From: Arachis hypogaea
Taxonomy: Eukaryota > Streptophyta > Magnoliopsida > Fabales > Fabaceae
Direction of reading: 5' to 3'
Length of the DNA stretch: 64,000 nt
Assembly (NCBI RefSeq): GCF_003086295.3
Contig: NC_092044.1
Span: 70,918,528-70,982,527 of the forward strand
The notes under the pieces were generated by a model that did not search any database, was not told where the DNA came from, and worked only from the letters and a program-made list of their open reading frames with translations. Each line of letters begins with the position of its first letter. Position 1 is the first letter of the stretch. A program made the translations under genes and the position numbers. Positions 35,677-47,616 of the stretch are shown here, piece after piece.

Positions 35677-37791
35677 TGTGACCATAGACTCCTTTAAGTC
35701 AACCCTCAAACCTGTGACCATAGACCCCTTTAGTCACCACTCGAAACTGTGACCATAGACCCTTTTAGGTCACCCTTCTGAAAAATCGAGGCCATAGACT
35801 CTTTTTGGCCACTGTAAAAAACTGTAACCATAGACCCCTTTAGGTCACCCCAAAAACCGTGACCATAGACCCTTTTAGGTCACCCTTCCGAAAAACCGTG
35901 ACCATAGACCCTTTTTTGTCACTGTAAAAAACCGTGACCATAGACACCTTTTGGTCACCCCCAAAACCGTGACCATAGACCCTTTTAGGCCACCCCCAAA
36001 ACTGTGACCATAGACCCCTTTAGGTCACCCCTAAAACCGTGACTATAGACCCCTTTAGGTCACCCCCCAAAACCATGACCATAGACCCTTTTAGGTCACC
36101 CTTCCGAAAAATCGTGACCATAGACCCCTTTTTGGTCACTGTAAAAAACCGTGACCATAGACACCTTTAGGTCACCCCCAAAACCATGACCATAGACCCT
36201 TTTAGGCCACGCCCAAAACCGTGATCATTGACCACTTTTGGTCACCCCACAAAACTGTGACCATAGACCCCTTTATGTCACCCCCCAAAACCATGACCAT
36301 AGACCCTTTTAGGTCACCCTTCCGAAAAATTGTGACCATAGACCCCTTTTTGGTCACTATAAAAAACCATGACCATAGACACCTTTAGGTTACCCCCAAA
36401 ACCATGTCCATAGACCCTTTTAGGCCACGCCCAAAACCGTGATCATTGACCCCTTTAGGTCACCCCCCAAAACCGTGATCATAGACCCTTTTAGTTCACC
36501 CATTATTGAAAAACCGTGACCATAGCCCTTTTTTATCACTATAAAAAACCGTGACTATAAACCCTTTTAGGTCACCCACAAAATCGTGACCATAGACCCT
36601 TTTAGGTCACCCTTCCGAAAAATCGTGGCCATAGACTCTTTTTGGCCACTGTAAAAAACTGTGACCATAGACCCCTTTAGGTCACCCCAAAAACCGTGAC
36701 CATAGACCCTTTTCGGTCACCCTTCCGAAAAACCGTGACCATAGACCCTTTTTTGTCACTGTAAAAAACCGTGACCATAGACACCTTTAGGTCACCCCCA
36801 AAATCGTGACCATAGACCCCTTTAGGTCACCCCTAAAACCGTGACCATAGACCCCTTTAGGTCACCCCAAAAACCGTGACCATAGACCCTTTTAGGTCAC
36901 CCTTCCAAAAAATCGTGACCATAGACCCTTTTTTGTCACTGTAAAAAACCGTGACCATAGACACCTTTAGGTCACCCCCAAAACTGTGACCATAGACCCT
37001 TTTAGGCCACCCCCAAAACTGTGACCATAGACCCCTTTAGGTCACCCCTAAAATCGTGACCATAGACCCCTTTAGGTCACCCCCCAAAACCATGACCATA
37101 GACCCTTTTAGGTCACCCTTCCGAAAAATCGTGACCATAGACCCCTTTTTGGTCACTGTAAAAAACCGTGACCATAGACACCTTTAGGTCACCCCCAAAA
37201 CCATGACCATAGACCCTTTTAGGCCACGCCCAAAACCGTGATCATTGACCCCTTTAGGTCACCCCACAAAACCGTGACCATAGACCCCTTTATGTCACCC
37301 CCCAAAACCATGACCATAGACCCTTTTAGGTCACCCTTCCGAAAAATCGTGACCATAGACCCCTTTTTGGTCATTGTAAAAAACCATGACCATAGACACC
37401 TTTAGGTTACCCCTAAAACCATGACCATAGACCCTTTTAGGCCACGCCCAAAACTGTGATCATTGACCCCTTTAGGTCACCCCCCAAAATCGTGACCATA
37501 GACCCTTTTAGTTCACCCATTATTGAAAAACCATGACCATAGCCCTTTTTTGTCACTATAAAAAACCGTGACCATAAACCCTTTTAGGTCACCCACAAAA
37601 TCATGACCATAGACCCTTTTAGGCCACCCCCCAAAACCGTGACCATAGACCCTTTAGGACACCCCCAAAAACTGTGACCATAGACCCTTTCAGGTCACCC
37701 TTTTTTGAAAAACCGTGACCATAGACCCTTTATGGTCACTGTAAAAAACCATGACCATAAACCCTTTTAAGTCACCCCTCAAATCCGTGAC
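35677..37791. repeat. Right subterminal repeat array of the CACTA element
   Basis: Dozens of degenerate units of about 35-50 bp, nearly all in one orientation: AACCGTGACCATAGACCC followed by TTTTAGGTCACCC. A higher-order duplication of about 1.02 kb is visible: the rare CCCATTATTGAAAAACC variant recurs at about 36498 and 37516 with similar neighbours. The array resumes at 50268. Confidence 0.88.
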
Positions 37792-39331
37792 TGGTGCATG
37801 AAATTGTGTATGCCAATATTAATGGACTATTTCTCAAAGCTTCGCACAACTAACCAGCAAGTGCACTGGGTCGTCCAAGTAATACCTTACGTGAGTAAGG
37901 GTTAAATCCCACGGAGATTGTTGGCTTGAAGCAAGCTATGGTTATCTTATTATTCTTAGTCAGGATATAATATCAATAATAATTTTTAGTTTCAATTGTA
38001 AAAAGTAAAAGAGCATGAAATAAATACTTATTATGCAGTAATGGAGAATATGTTGGAGTTTTGGAGATGCTTTATCCTCTGAATTTCAGCTTTTCCCTTG
38101 TCCTCCTCTTCACACACGCAAGGCTCCTTCCATGGCAAGCTGTATGTAGGGCGTCACCGTTGTCAATGGCTACTTCCCATCCTCTCAGTGAAAATGGTCC
38201 AAATGCTTTGTCACAGCACGGCTAATCATCTGTTGGTTCTCAATCATGTCGGAATAGAATCCATTGATACTTTTGCATTTGTCATCACACCCAATAATTG
38301 CGAGTTTAAAGCTCGTCACAGCCATTCAATCCTTGAATCCTACTCGGAATACCACAGACAAGGTTTAGACTTTCTGGATCCTCAAGAGTGGCCGCCAAAA
38401 TGTTCTAGCTTATACCACGAAGATTCTGATTAAAGAATCTAAGAGATACTCATGCAATATAATGTAGAATGGAGGTGGTTGTCAGGCACACGTTCATGGA
38501 TTGAGGAAGGTGATGAGTGTCACGGATCATCACCTTCTTTATAGTGAAGCGCGAATGAACATCTTAGATAGGAACAAGCGTGTTTGAATTGAAAACAGAA
38601 ATAATTGCATTAATTCATCGAGACGCTGCAGAGCTCCTCACCCCCAACAATGGAGTTTAGAGACTCATGCCATCAAAGAGTACAAAATTCAGATCTAAAA
38701 ATGTCATGAGATCCAAAATAAATCTCTAAAAGTTGTTTAAATACTAAACTAGTAACCTAGGTTTATAGAAAATGAGTAAACTAAGATGGATAGTGCAGAA
38801 ATCCACTTTTTGGGCCCACTTGGTGTGTGTTGGGGCTGAGACTTAAGCTTCTCACGTGCCTGGGCTGTTTCTGGAGTTGAACGCTAGGTTGTAACCTGTT
38901 TCTGGCGTTGAACTCCAACTTGCAACCTGTTTTTGGCGCTGAACGCCAGACTGCAACATGGAACTGGCGTTGAATGCCAGTTTACGTCGTCTATCTTTGC
39001 ACAAAGTTTGGACTATTATATATTGCTGTCTGCTTTCCAACCCAATTAAGAGCGCGCCAATTGGACTTCTATAGCTCCATAAAATCCATTCCGAGTGTAG
39101 GGAAGTCAGAATCCAACATTATCAGCAGTCCTTTTTCAGCCTAAATCAGATTTTTGCTTCAATTTCAGCTAGAAAATACCTGAAATCACAGAAAAACACA
39201 CAAACTCATAGTAAAGTCCAGAAATATGATTTTTGCCTAAAAACTAATAAAAATCAACCAAAAACTAACTAAAACATACTAAAATCTACATGAAATTACC
39301 CCCAAAAAGCGTTTAAAATATCCGCTCATCA
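37792..39331 (-). repeat. 3' LTR of the full-length FIDEL-type element
   Basis: On the + strand TGGTGCATGAAATTG..CGCTCATCA, 1540 bp. It differs from the 5' LTR by point changes and short gaps near 39025 and 39145. Confidence 0.92.
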
Positions 39332-39369
39332 CAATACCAAACTTAAACTGTTGCTTGTCCCCAAGCAAC
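39332..39369 (-). other. Hairpin II and PPT-position motif
   Basis: On the element strand GTTGCTTG-GGGA-CAAGCAAC (39350-39369), then AGTTTAAGTTTGGTATTG abutting the LTR. Confidence 0.7.
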
Positions 39370-40389
39370 TAGATAAATAAAATAGGATAAAAAGAAATTA
39401 AGAAGCAATGATATCTCAGAGTTTTAAGTGAAGCTCAGATTCCAATTAGATGAGTGGGACCAGTAGCTTTTTGCTTCGGAATAGTCTTGGCATCTCACTT
39501 TATCCTTTGAAATTCAGAATGATTGGCATCCATAGGAATTCAGAATTCAGATAGTATTATTGATTCTCCTAGTTTAGTATGTTGATTCTTGAACACAGTT
39601 ACTTTATGAGTCTTGGCCGTGGCCCTAAGCACTTTGTTTTCCAGTATTACCACCGGATACATAAATGCCACAGACACGTAACTGGGTGAACCTTTTCAGA
39701 TTGTGACTTAGCTTTGCTAGAGTCCCCAATTAGAGGTGTCCAAAGTTCTTAAGCACACTCCTTTGCTTTGGATCACGATTTTAACCATTCAATCTCAAGC
39801 TTTTCACTTGGACCTGCATGCCACAAGCACATGGTTAGGGAAAGCTTGATTTAGCCGCTTAGGCCTGGATTTATTTCCTTGGACCCTCCTATCTATTGAT
39901 GCTCAAAGCCTTGGATCCTTTTCACCCTTGCCTTTTGGTTTTAAGGGTTGTTGGCTTTTTCTTTTTCTTTATCCAATGATTCCTCTCTTTTTTTTTCACT
40001 GCTTTTTCTTGCTTCAAGAATCAATTTCATGATTTTTCAAATCATCAATAATATTTCTCTTGTTCATCATTCTTTCAAGAGCCAATACTTTTAACATTCA
40101 TGAATTTCAATATAAAAAATATGCACTGCTCAAGCATTCATTCAGAAAACAAAAAGTATTGCCACCACATATAAATAATTAGAATTTTCCTTATTAAGAA
40201 CTTGAAATTAAATTGCCTCTTTATTCTAAAAATCTACTATCTTATTCATGTTTGATGATGATGAGAAAAATAAATTATAGCTTAATTGGAAATAAAATCA
40301 AAATAGATATACTAATTACTACTACTCCTATATAACTTCTAAGGTAAATCTATAAGACAACTATCACAGAGTAAAGCTAAGATTAGGAC
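39370..40389 (-). other. 3' non-coding region after ORF3
   Basis: Relative of 16199-17244 and 55563-56583. No coding seen. Confidence 0.65.
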
Positions 40390-41498
40390 TCAACAACCTT
40401 TACTTTGGGAAGTGGATGTTCCTCTAGTCTGTGGGGTACTTGGTCCTTCAAGAGATAATTTCTGACGCTTCAGTTCCTTCAAGTCACGCCTTTGCTCTTC
40501 TTGTTCCCCAAGCAGTTTGCAAAGTATGCTATTTTGATTATTCTGTTCTTCCTTTATTTGGTCCATAGCTTCTTGCAACTTGGTAACTGATGCTTCAAGA
40601 TGCTCCCAGTATTCAAATTGAGGAATTTCTGGGAGGAATTCCTGTGCTCTCCTCTTGATGGAGTCATCCTGCACTTGTTGTTTTTCCATTGATATTTTGG
40701 TGATTGGTCGCTCAACTGAGATATACTCAGTTATTCCCATCTTCACTCCAGCATCTTTACATAGCATATATATTAAGCTTGGATAAGGCAATTTAGCATC
40801 TTTGGAGTTCTGGTTTGCAATTATGTAGAGTTCACACGAAATTAGCTGATGAACTTCTACTTCTCTTCCTAACATAATGCAGTGGATCATCACTGCTCTT
40901 TTAATGGTGACTTCAGAACGGTTGCTAATGGGCAGTATAGAACGCCCAATGAAGTCCAGCCAACCTCTGGTGACTGGTTTGGGACACCCTTGGTGCTGGT
41001 GGTCCACCTGGTTTCAGGGAGGCAGATGTCCTCTAGAATCTTGTCCAGGCCTTTATTTGTTCTCATCATTCTCCTATTAAAGGAGTCTGGGTCATCTTTC
41101 AGCTGAGGTAGCTTAAAGATCTCTTTGATTTTGTCAGGGTGGATGTGAACAATCTTTCCTCTGACCAAGGTCCGATAGTCATAGAGAGCAGTTCTAGATA
41201 TTCTCTGCCTGTCTGTTTGCCATAGATTAGCGTAGAATTCCTGAACCATGTTTTTTCCCACCTTTGTTTCAGGATTAGCTAGGATTTCCCAGCTCCTGTT
41301 TCGAATTTGCTCTTGGATCTTCGGATATTCATCTTCTTTCAGATCAAATTTGACTTCCGGGATCACTGACCTTAGACCCATTATTTTGTAGTAATGGTCT
41401 GAATGTTCTTTGGTTAAGAACTTCCCTTGATTCCAAAGTGGTTTTGGAATACTCTCTTTCTTGCCTCTTGGAGTGGGTTGTTTTCCTTTAGGAGCCAT
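40390..41498 (-). pseudogene. ORF3 of the full-length FIDEL-type element, one frameshift
   Basis: It starts MAPKGKQPTPRGKKE (basic) and continues with LTKEHSDHYYKIMGL, VQEFYANLWQ, VRGKIVHIHPDKIKEIFKLP to about 41000. There the frame shifts into RGWLDFIGRSILPISNRS and a C-terminal coiled coil (KLQEAMDQIKEEQNNQN; EQRRDLKELKRQ). Without the shift it would be about 370 residues. It is the same family as 26507-27673 and 56584-57730 but clearly diverged, so ORF3 has been kept for a long time. It lies at the env position; no membrane segment seen. Likely an Athila-ORF1-like / 'putative plant transposon protein' relative. Confidence 0.72.
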
Positions 41499-41536
41499 GA
41501 TCTTAGTGGGTATGATTTAGTGATCACGGATAAACA

Positions 41537-41570
41537 CACCAAACTTAGAGGTTTGCTTTTCCTCAAGCAA
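41537..41570 (-). other. Hairpin II ahead of ORF3 (full-length element)
   Basis: On the element strand TTGCTT-GAGGAA-AAGCAA (41553-41570), then ACCTCTAAGTTTGGTGTG, ending about 40 nt before the ORF3 start. Confidence 0.68.
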
Positions 41571-42054
41571 AAGAGAAGAAAGGAGAGCGATAGAAGGAGA
41601 GCTAGTTTTCGAATTGTTGAGGAGAGGAGAGAGGCCGAAAGTAGATTTAAAGGGAGGGGGTGGGTTTTCGAAAATTTTAAAGAAAGATAGGATAGAAGAT
41701 ATGATTTGTAAAAGATAAATATGATAGGAAAAAGATATAATTGAAAATTGAAAAGATATAGAAGATATTGAAAAAGATAAATCTGAATTTTTTTAAAAGA
41801 TCTGGGATTAATTTGAAAAGATAATTGATTTTCGAAAAAGATTTGAAAAGAAGTTGGATGGGATTTGAAAAAGGATTTGTGTTTATGAATTAAGATACAT
41901 TTGATATTTTTGAAAAAGGGATTTTAGAAATTAGGATTAAAATTTTTGGAATTGAATGATGAGAGTTTCTAACATGTTTATGCAAGAAATCATGAATTGG
42001 AACATAAAAATTTGAAAAAATGTGAATTGAAAACGAATTAACCTTCTCCCCACA
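41571..42054 (-). other. AT-rich spacer upstream of ORF3
   Basis: C/T-rich leader on the element strand (41571-41665), then A/T-rich low-complexity sequence. A weak TATA-like TTTAAAT lies near 41645. No coding. Confidence 0.5.
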
Positions 42055-42375
42055 ATCCTGGCGTTAGACGCCCAAACGCTGCATGTTTTGGGCGTTTAAC
42101 GCCCATTCGCAGCTTCTCCTGGGTGTTCAACGCCCAACTGTTGCTTCTAGCTGGCGTTGAACGCCAGGAACTCCTTTGTCACTGGGCATTTTTCTGAACG
42201 CCCAGGACGCTGTAAATTTGGCGTTGAACGCCCAGAAGGTGCTTCTTTCTGGCGTTCAATGCCCAGAAGATGCTTCTTTCTGGTGTTTAATGCCCAGATA
42301 GCTATCCTTACTGGCGTTGAACGCCCAGTAGGTGCTTCTTTTGGGCGTTCAGCGCCCAAAATAGCTCTTACTGGC
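42055..42375. repeat. GGCGTT/AACGCC palindrome block
   Basis: At least eight half-palindrome words (TGGCGTTGAACGCC, GGGCGTTCAGCGCC and variants) at about 35-40 bp spacing between the pol stop and ORF3. Confidence 0.75.
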
Positions 42376-42525
42376 TTTTTCACACCAATGAGCTTCCTTT
42401 TTGGCTGTTTTATCCTGCGAACCCTTTTGTAACTTTGTGAACTCAAACAATTTCTATTTTACCTTGAAGATAATTGACATAAACCTGTAAAAATCAATTA
42501 ATTAACAAATAAGTTTTGTAAATGG

Positions 42526-42560
42526 CTGGGTTGCCTCCCAGCAAGCGCTTCTTTATTATC
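42526..42560 (-). other. Hairpin I after pol
   Basis: On the element strand AAGAAGCGCTTG, then CTGGG-AGGCAA-CCCAG (42526-42541), within 60 nt of the integrase stop. Confidence 0.7.
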
Positions 42561-42583
42561 TTTAGCTGGACTATTACTGAGCT

Positions 42584-44299
42584 TTAATCAAGTCTCAATT
42601 TTGAGCATTCTTGCTCAAAATTGCTTTCAAGATAATGTTTAACTCTCTGTCCGTTAATAATGAACTTTTTGTTAGAATCATTATCCTGAAGCTCCACGTA
42701 TCCATATGGTGATACACTTGTGATCATATATGGACCTTTCCACCGGGATTTCAATTTTCCGGGGAATAATCTGAGCTTAGAATCAAATAGCAGAACTTTC
42801 TGCCCTAACTCAAAGACTCTGGATGACAGTTTCTTATCATGCCATCTTTTTGCTTTCTCTTTGTAAATTTTTGCATTTTCGAAAGCATTGAGTCTGAATT
42901 CCTCTAGCTCATTTAACTGGAGCAATCGTTTTTCTCCAGCTAACTTGGCATCAAGGTTTAGGAATCTGGTTGCCCAATAGGCCTTATATTCCAGTTCCAC
43001 TGGCAAGTGACAGGCTTTTCTATACACCAGCTGGTATGGAGAAGTTCCTATAGGTGTCTTGAATGCTGTTCTGTATGCCCACAGAGCATCATCCAAGCTT
43101 CTTGCCCAATCCCTTCTACGATTAATCACAGTCCGTTCCAGGATTCTTTTAAGTTCTCTATTAGAGACTTCAGCTTGCCCATTTATCTGTGGATGATATG
43201 GAGTAGCTACCCTGTGGCTAACTCCATATCGAACTAAAGTAGAGTAAAGTTGTTTATTGCAGAAATGAGTGCCCCTATCACTGATTGGTACTCTAGGGAT
43301 ACCAAATCTGCTGAAGATGTGTTTCTGGAGGAATTTCAGCACTGTCTTAGTATCATTAGTAGGTGTTGCAATAACTTCCACCCATTTGGATACATAATCC
43401 ACTGCCACCAGAATATAAGTGTTTGAGTATGATGGTGGGAAAGGTCCCATGAAGTCAATACCCCATACATCAAACAACTCAATCTCCAAGATCCCTTGTT
43501 GAGGCATGGCATAACTGTGAGGCAGATTGCCAGATCTTTGGCAACTGTCACAATTAAGTACAAACACTCGGGAGTCTTTATAGAGAGTAGGCCAGTAGAA
43601 ACCACATTGGAGGACTCTTGTAGCTGTTCGCTCACTTCCAAAATGTCCTCCATACTGTGATCCATGGCAGTGCCAGAGGATCTTCTGTGCTTCTTCTTTA
43701 GGCACACATCTACGAATTACTCCGTCTGCACATCTCTTTAAGAGATATGGTTCATCCCAAAGAAAGTATTTTGCATCCGTGATCAATTTCTTTGATTGCT
43801 GCCTACTGTACTCTTTGGGTATGAATCTCACTGCCTTATAGTTTGTAATGTCTGCGAACCATGGCACTTCTTGGATGGCAAAGAGGTGCTCATCCGGAAA
43901 GTTTTCAGAGATGTCAGTGAGAGGGAGGGACACCCCTTTTACTGGTTCTATTCGGGACAGGTGATCTGCTACTTGGTTCTCTGTCCCTTTTTTGTCTCTT
44001 ATTTCTATATCAAACTCCTGCAGAAGCAACACCCATCTGATGAGTCTAGGTTTTGAATCCTGCTTTGTGAGTAGATATTTAAGAGCAGCATGGTCAGTGT
44101 ACACAATCACTTTTGATCCTACTAAATAAAATCTGAACTTGTCAATGGCGTAAACCACTGCAAGTAACTCTTTTTCTGTGGTTGTGTAGTTCTTCTGTGC
44201 GTCATTTAAAACATGACTGGCATAGTAAATGACGTGCAGAAGCTTGTCATGCCTTTGTCCCAACACTACACCAATGGCATGGTCACTGGCATCACACAT
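42584..44299 (-). CDS. RNase H / integrase part of pol, open over 571 codons
   Basis: RNase H has [21 protein letters not shown] and [10 protein letters not shown], with all acidic residues and the His retained. Integrase has a complete zinc region (WHCH, GGHF, CDSCQ), the core [19 protein letters not shown] (the usual Gly after Asp is Arg) and [13 protein letters not shown], and the SH3-like tail [20 protein letters not shown]. The frame continues without shift into RT upstream through an in-frame TGA at about 44318. Best-preserved enzyme region of the window, but not independently translated: it would normally be cut from a Gag-Pol polyprotein. Confidence 0.88.
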   Translation of the reverse strand: MCDASDHAIGVVLGQRHDKLLHVIYYASHVLNDAQKNYTTTEKELLAVVYAIDKFRFYLVGSKVIVYTDHAALKYLLTKQDSKPRLIRWVLLLQEFDIEIRDKKGTENQVADHLSRIEPVKGVSLPLTDISENFPDEHLFAIQEVPWFADITNYKAVRFIPKEYSRQQSKKLITDAKYFLWDEPYLLKRCADGVIRRCVPKEEAQKILWHCHGSQYGGHFGSERTATRVLQCGFYWPTLYKDSRVFVLNCDSCQRSGNLPHSYAMPQQGILEIELFDVWGIDFMGPFPPSYSNTYILVAVDYVSKWVEVIATPTNDTKTVLKFLQKHIFSRFGIPRVPISDRGTHFCNKQLYSTLVRYGVSHRVATPYHPQINGQAEVSNRELKRILERTVINRRRDWARSLDDALWAYRTAFKTPIGTSPYQLVYRKACHLPVELEYKAYWATRFLNLDAKLAGEKRLLQLNELEEFRLNAFENAKIYKEKAKRWHDKKLSSRVFELGQKVLLFDSKLRLFPGKLKSRWKGPYMITSVSPYGYVELQDNDSNKKFIINGQRVKHYLESNFEQECSKLRLD

Positions 44300-45240
44300 C
44301 AGTTTAAATGGTAATGTTCAGTGTGGTGCAGAGATGACTGGTGCTATGACCAGCTTAGCTTTCAGAGTCTCAAACGCCTGGAGACACTCCTTATCAAAGA
44401 TAAATGGCGTGTCAGCAGCTAACAGATTGCTCAGAGGTTTGGCGATTTTTGAAAAATCTTTTATAAATCTCCTATAGAATCCTGCATGCCCCAGAAAGCT
44501 TCTGATTGCCTTAACATTGGCAGGTGGTGGTAATTTTTCAATTACCTCTACCTTAGCTTGATCCACCTCTATTTCCTTGTTCGAAATTTTGTGCCCAAGG
44601 ACAATTCCTTCAGTCACCATAAAGTGACATTTTTCCCAGTTTAAAACCAGGTTAGTCTCTTGGCACCTCTATAGAACAAGTGCTAGATGGTCAAGGTAGG
44701 AGCTGAATGAGTCTCCAAACACTAAAAAGTCATCCATGAAGACTTCCAGAAATTTTTTCACCATATCAGAGAAAATAGAGAGCATGCACCTTTGAAAGGT
44801 TGCAGGTGCATTGCACAGACCAAATGGTATCCTTCTGTATGCAAATACTCTAGATGGGCATGTGAATGCTATTTTCTCTTGATCCTGGGGATCTACTGCA
44901 ATTTGATTATAACCTGAATATCCATCCAGGAAAGCAGTATTATTCATGACCTACCAGTCTCTCTAGCATCTGGTCTATGAATGGTAAAGAAAAATGATCC
45001 TTTCTGGTAGCTGTATTGAGCCTTCTATAATCAATACACATATGCCACCCTGTAACTGTTCTTGTAGGAAATAGTTCATTTTTTTTCATTATGAACCACT
45101 ATCATGCCACCTTTCTTAGGGACGACTTGGACAGGGCTTACCTAGGAGCTACCAGAAATAGGATAAATAATCCCAGCCTCTAGTAATTTAGTGACCTCCT
45201 TCTGCACCACCTCCTTCATGGCTGGATTCAGCCGCCTTTT
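44300..45240 (-). pseudogene. Reverse transcriptase of the full-length element, broken
   Basis: From RRLNPAMKEVVQKEV it runs through a damaged stretch with several stops and shifts (about 44950-45140, covering fingers and the CIDYR region). Then comes a clean frame with [27 protein letters not shown] and the catalytic FMDDFLVF, an in-frame TAG near 44669, GIVLGHKIS and [19 protein letters not shown], and an in-frame TGA near 44318. The catalytic aspartates are present; the breaks prevent expression. Confidence 0.85.
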
Positions 45241-46273
45241 GTGGTTGAACCACTGGCTTAGCGTCATCCTCCAATAGGATCTTGTGCATATATCTGGCTG
45301 GGCTAATGCCCTTAAGATCACTGATGGACCACCCAAGAGCTATCTTGTGTGTCCTTAGCACTTGAATTAGTGCTTTCTCTTCCTGTGGCTCTAAGGTAGA
45401 GCTTATGATTACAGAAAAGGTATCACCTTCTCCCAGAAATGCATATTTCAGGGATGGTGGTAATGGTTTGAGCTCAAGTTTGGGAGGTTTCTCCTTTTCC
45501 TGAGGGATTTTCAGAGGTTCTATTATTCTCTCTGGTTCATCCAAATCAGGCTGAGCATCTTTAAAGATATCCTCTAGCTCTGATTCGAGACTCTCAGTCA
45601 TATTGACCTCTTTTACCAGAGAGTCAATAATATCAATGCTCATGCAGTTATTTTGGGTATCTGGATGCTGCATAGCTTTGACAACATTCAACTTAAACTC
45701 GTCCTCATTGACTCTCAGGGTCACTTCCCCTTTTTGGACATCAATGATGGTTCGTCCAGTTGCTAGGAAAGGTCTTCCTAGAATGAGAGTTGCACTCTTG
45801 TGCTCCTCCATTTCCAGCACCACAAAGTCAGTGGGAAAGGCAAATAGCCCAACCTTGACAATCATGTCTTCAATTACGCCTGATGGGTATTTAATGGAGC
45901 CATCAGCAAGTTGGAGACATATCGGGGTTAGTTTAACTTCATCAGTCAACCCAAGCTTTTTGATAGTAGCTACAGGTATTAGGTTAATACTTGCCCCAAG
46001 ATCACATAGAGCTTGCTTGGTACAAGTACCTTCTAATATGCATGGTATCATAAAGCTTCCCGAATCTTTAAGCTTCTCAGGTAAGCTTTTTGGAATGACT
46101 GCACTGCATTCTTTAGTGAGGTAAACTTTTTCAGTTTCCCTCCAATCCTTCTTATAACTTAAGATCTCTTTCATGAACTTAGCATAAGAGGGTATTTGCT
46201 CAAGTGCTTCTACAAACGGAATCTTTATTTCAAGAGTCCTGAGATAGTCTACAAAGCGAGCAAATTGCTTATC
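45188..46273 (-). pseudogene. Retropepsin and linker of the full-length element
   Basis: Open after an in-frame TAG at 46274-46276. It has KECSAVIPKSLPEKL, the active site QALCDLGASINLIP, the flap region ILGRPFLATGRTIIDVQ, and the linker to RT with SISDLKGISPARYMHKILLE. A frameshift near 45240 separates it from RT. The protease domain itself looks whole. Confidence 0.83.
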
Positions 46274-47616
46274 CTATTCCGCTTGACGGAGTTTTTGAGG
46301 ATAAGGCATTTTGGCTTTGTATTCATCAACCTTAGTTGCTGCAGGTTTATTGCCTACAGCTGTGGGTTGAGAAGCCTTTTTAGAGGAGTTGCTATCAGCA
46401 CTTGTATGTGTCTGATCCCCCACTGGTGTTTGAATACCAGGGGTGGAAGCTGGAGTGGAGTTAGATGCCAACTCCTTATCTGTTTCTAGCGTCTGAACGC
46501 CAGAACTGGGCTTCCTTTGGGCGTTCAACGCCAGTTCCTTGCTTGTTTCTGGCATTGGGCGCCAGGGCTGAGCATGGGTTGGGCGTTCAACGCCAGCTTT
46601 CCACCAATTATCTGGCGTTTGAGTGCCATAATTATTTCTCTCTGGGCTCTGACTATCCTCAGAGGGATTTTGGGTAGCAGTCTGTTCATTTTTTGGCTTC
46701 CTGCTGCCTTGAAGTGGGTTATTTAATATTTTTTCACTTCTTAATTGAACTGCTTGGCATTCTTCTGTTATTTGTTTTGATAACTGCTGTTCTTTTTGCT
46801 TCAACTACACTTCCATATTCATATTAGCCATTCTTGTTTCTTGTAATATTTCCTTGAATTCGGCTAGCTGTTTTGTTAGAAAATCTAATTGCTTATTGAA
46901 TTCAGTAGCTTGTTCTGCAGGACTGAGTTGAGCAGTTACTGTTTTAGCCTCTTCGTTGATGGAAGGTTCACTGCTTAGGTACAGATGATGATTTCTGGCA
47001 ACTGTATCAATAAGCTCTTGAGCTTCTTCTATTTTCTTTCTCATGTGTGTAGATCTACCATCTGAGTGGTCTAGAGAAGTCTGAGCTTTCTCTGTAAGCC
47101 TATAATAGAAGATGTCTAACTGCACCCACTCTGAAAACATTTCAGAGGGGCATTTTCTCAGCATCTCTCTGTATCTCTCCCAGGCATCATAAAGGGATTC
47201 ATTATCTCCTTGTTTGAAGCCTTGGATGCTCAGCCTTAGCTGTGTCATCCATTTTGGAGGAAAATTGTGATTCAAGAATTTTTCTGACAGCTGTTTCCAT
47301 GTCTTTATGCTATCCTTAGGTTGGTTATTTAACCACCTCTTAGCTTGGTCTTTTACAGCAAATGGAAACCGTAACAATCCGTAGACATCCTGATCTACTT
47401 CCTTATCATGTACTATGCCAGAAACTCTGTAGGTTCTTCTTGTGGAAGACCGGAATACTGGCAACTTTGCTGCACCATGATAATGAGCTGAGGGTTCAAC
47501 TCAAAACTACTAACTCCAATGGAGGGTATACATATACTACTCCCATATGAAGCAGTAGTGGGGTTAGCATATGACCCCAGAGTCCTTCTGGATTGTTCAT
47601 TTCCATTTACGTCCAT
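46274..47616 (-). pseudogene. gag of the full-length FIDEL-type element
   Basis: It begins MDVNGNEQSRRTLGSYANP; a frameshift near 47450 leads to the retrotransposon gag domain (DVYGLLRFPFAVKDQAKRW, SLYDAWERYREMLRKCP). There is an in-frame TAG at 46805-46807, then a low-complexity tail with GGCGTT-type palindromes translated (46490-46625), then another in-frame TAG at 46274. No CCHC zinc knuckle was seen. Gag would form the particle shell and bind element RNA. Confidence 0.8.

Noticed and set aside
35677..37791. CRISPR-like repeat array
   Set aside because: Units are degenerate and almost contiguous with no unique uniform spacers, lie next to a CACTA terminus, and the context is plant nuclear DNA.
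40390..41498. Envelope glycoprotein at the env position
   Set aside because: No signal peptide, membrane segment or furin-like site; the protein is charged with a coiled coil.
42147..42446. Frames across the palindrome block after pol
   Set aside because: They exist on both strands because the block is palindromic; peptides are only repeats of the GGCGTT word.
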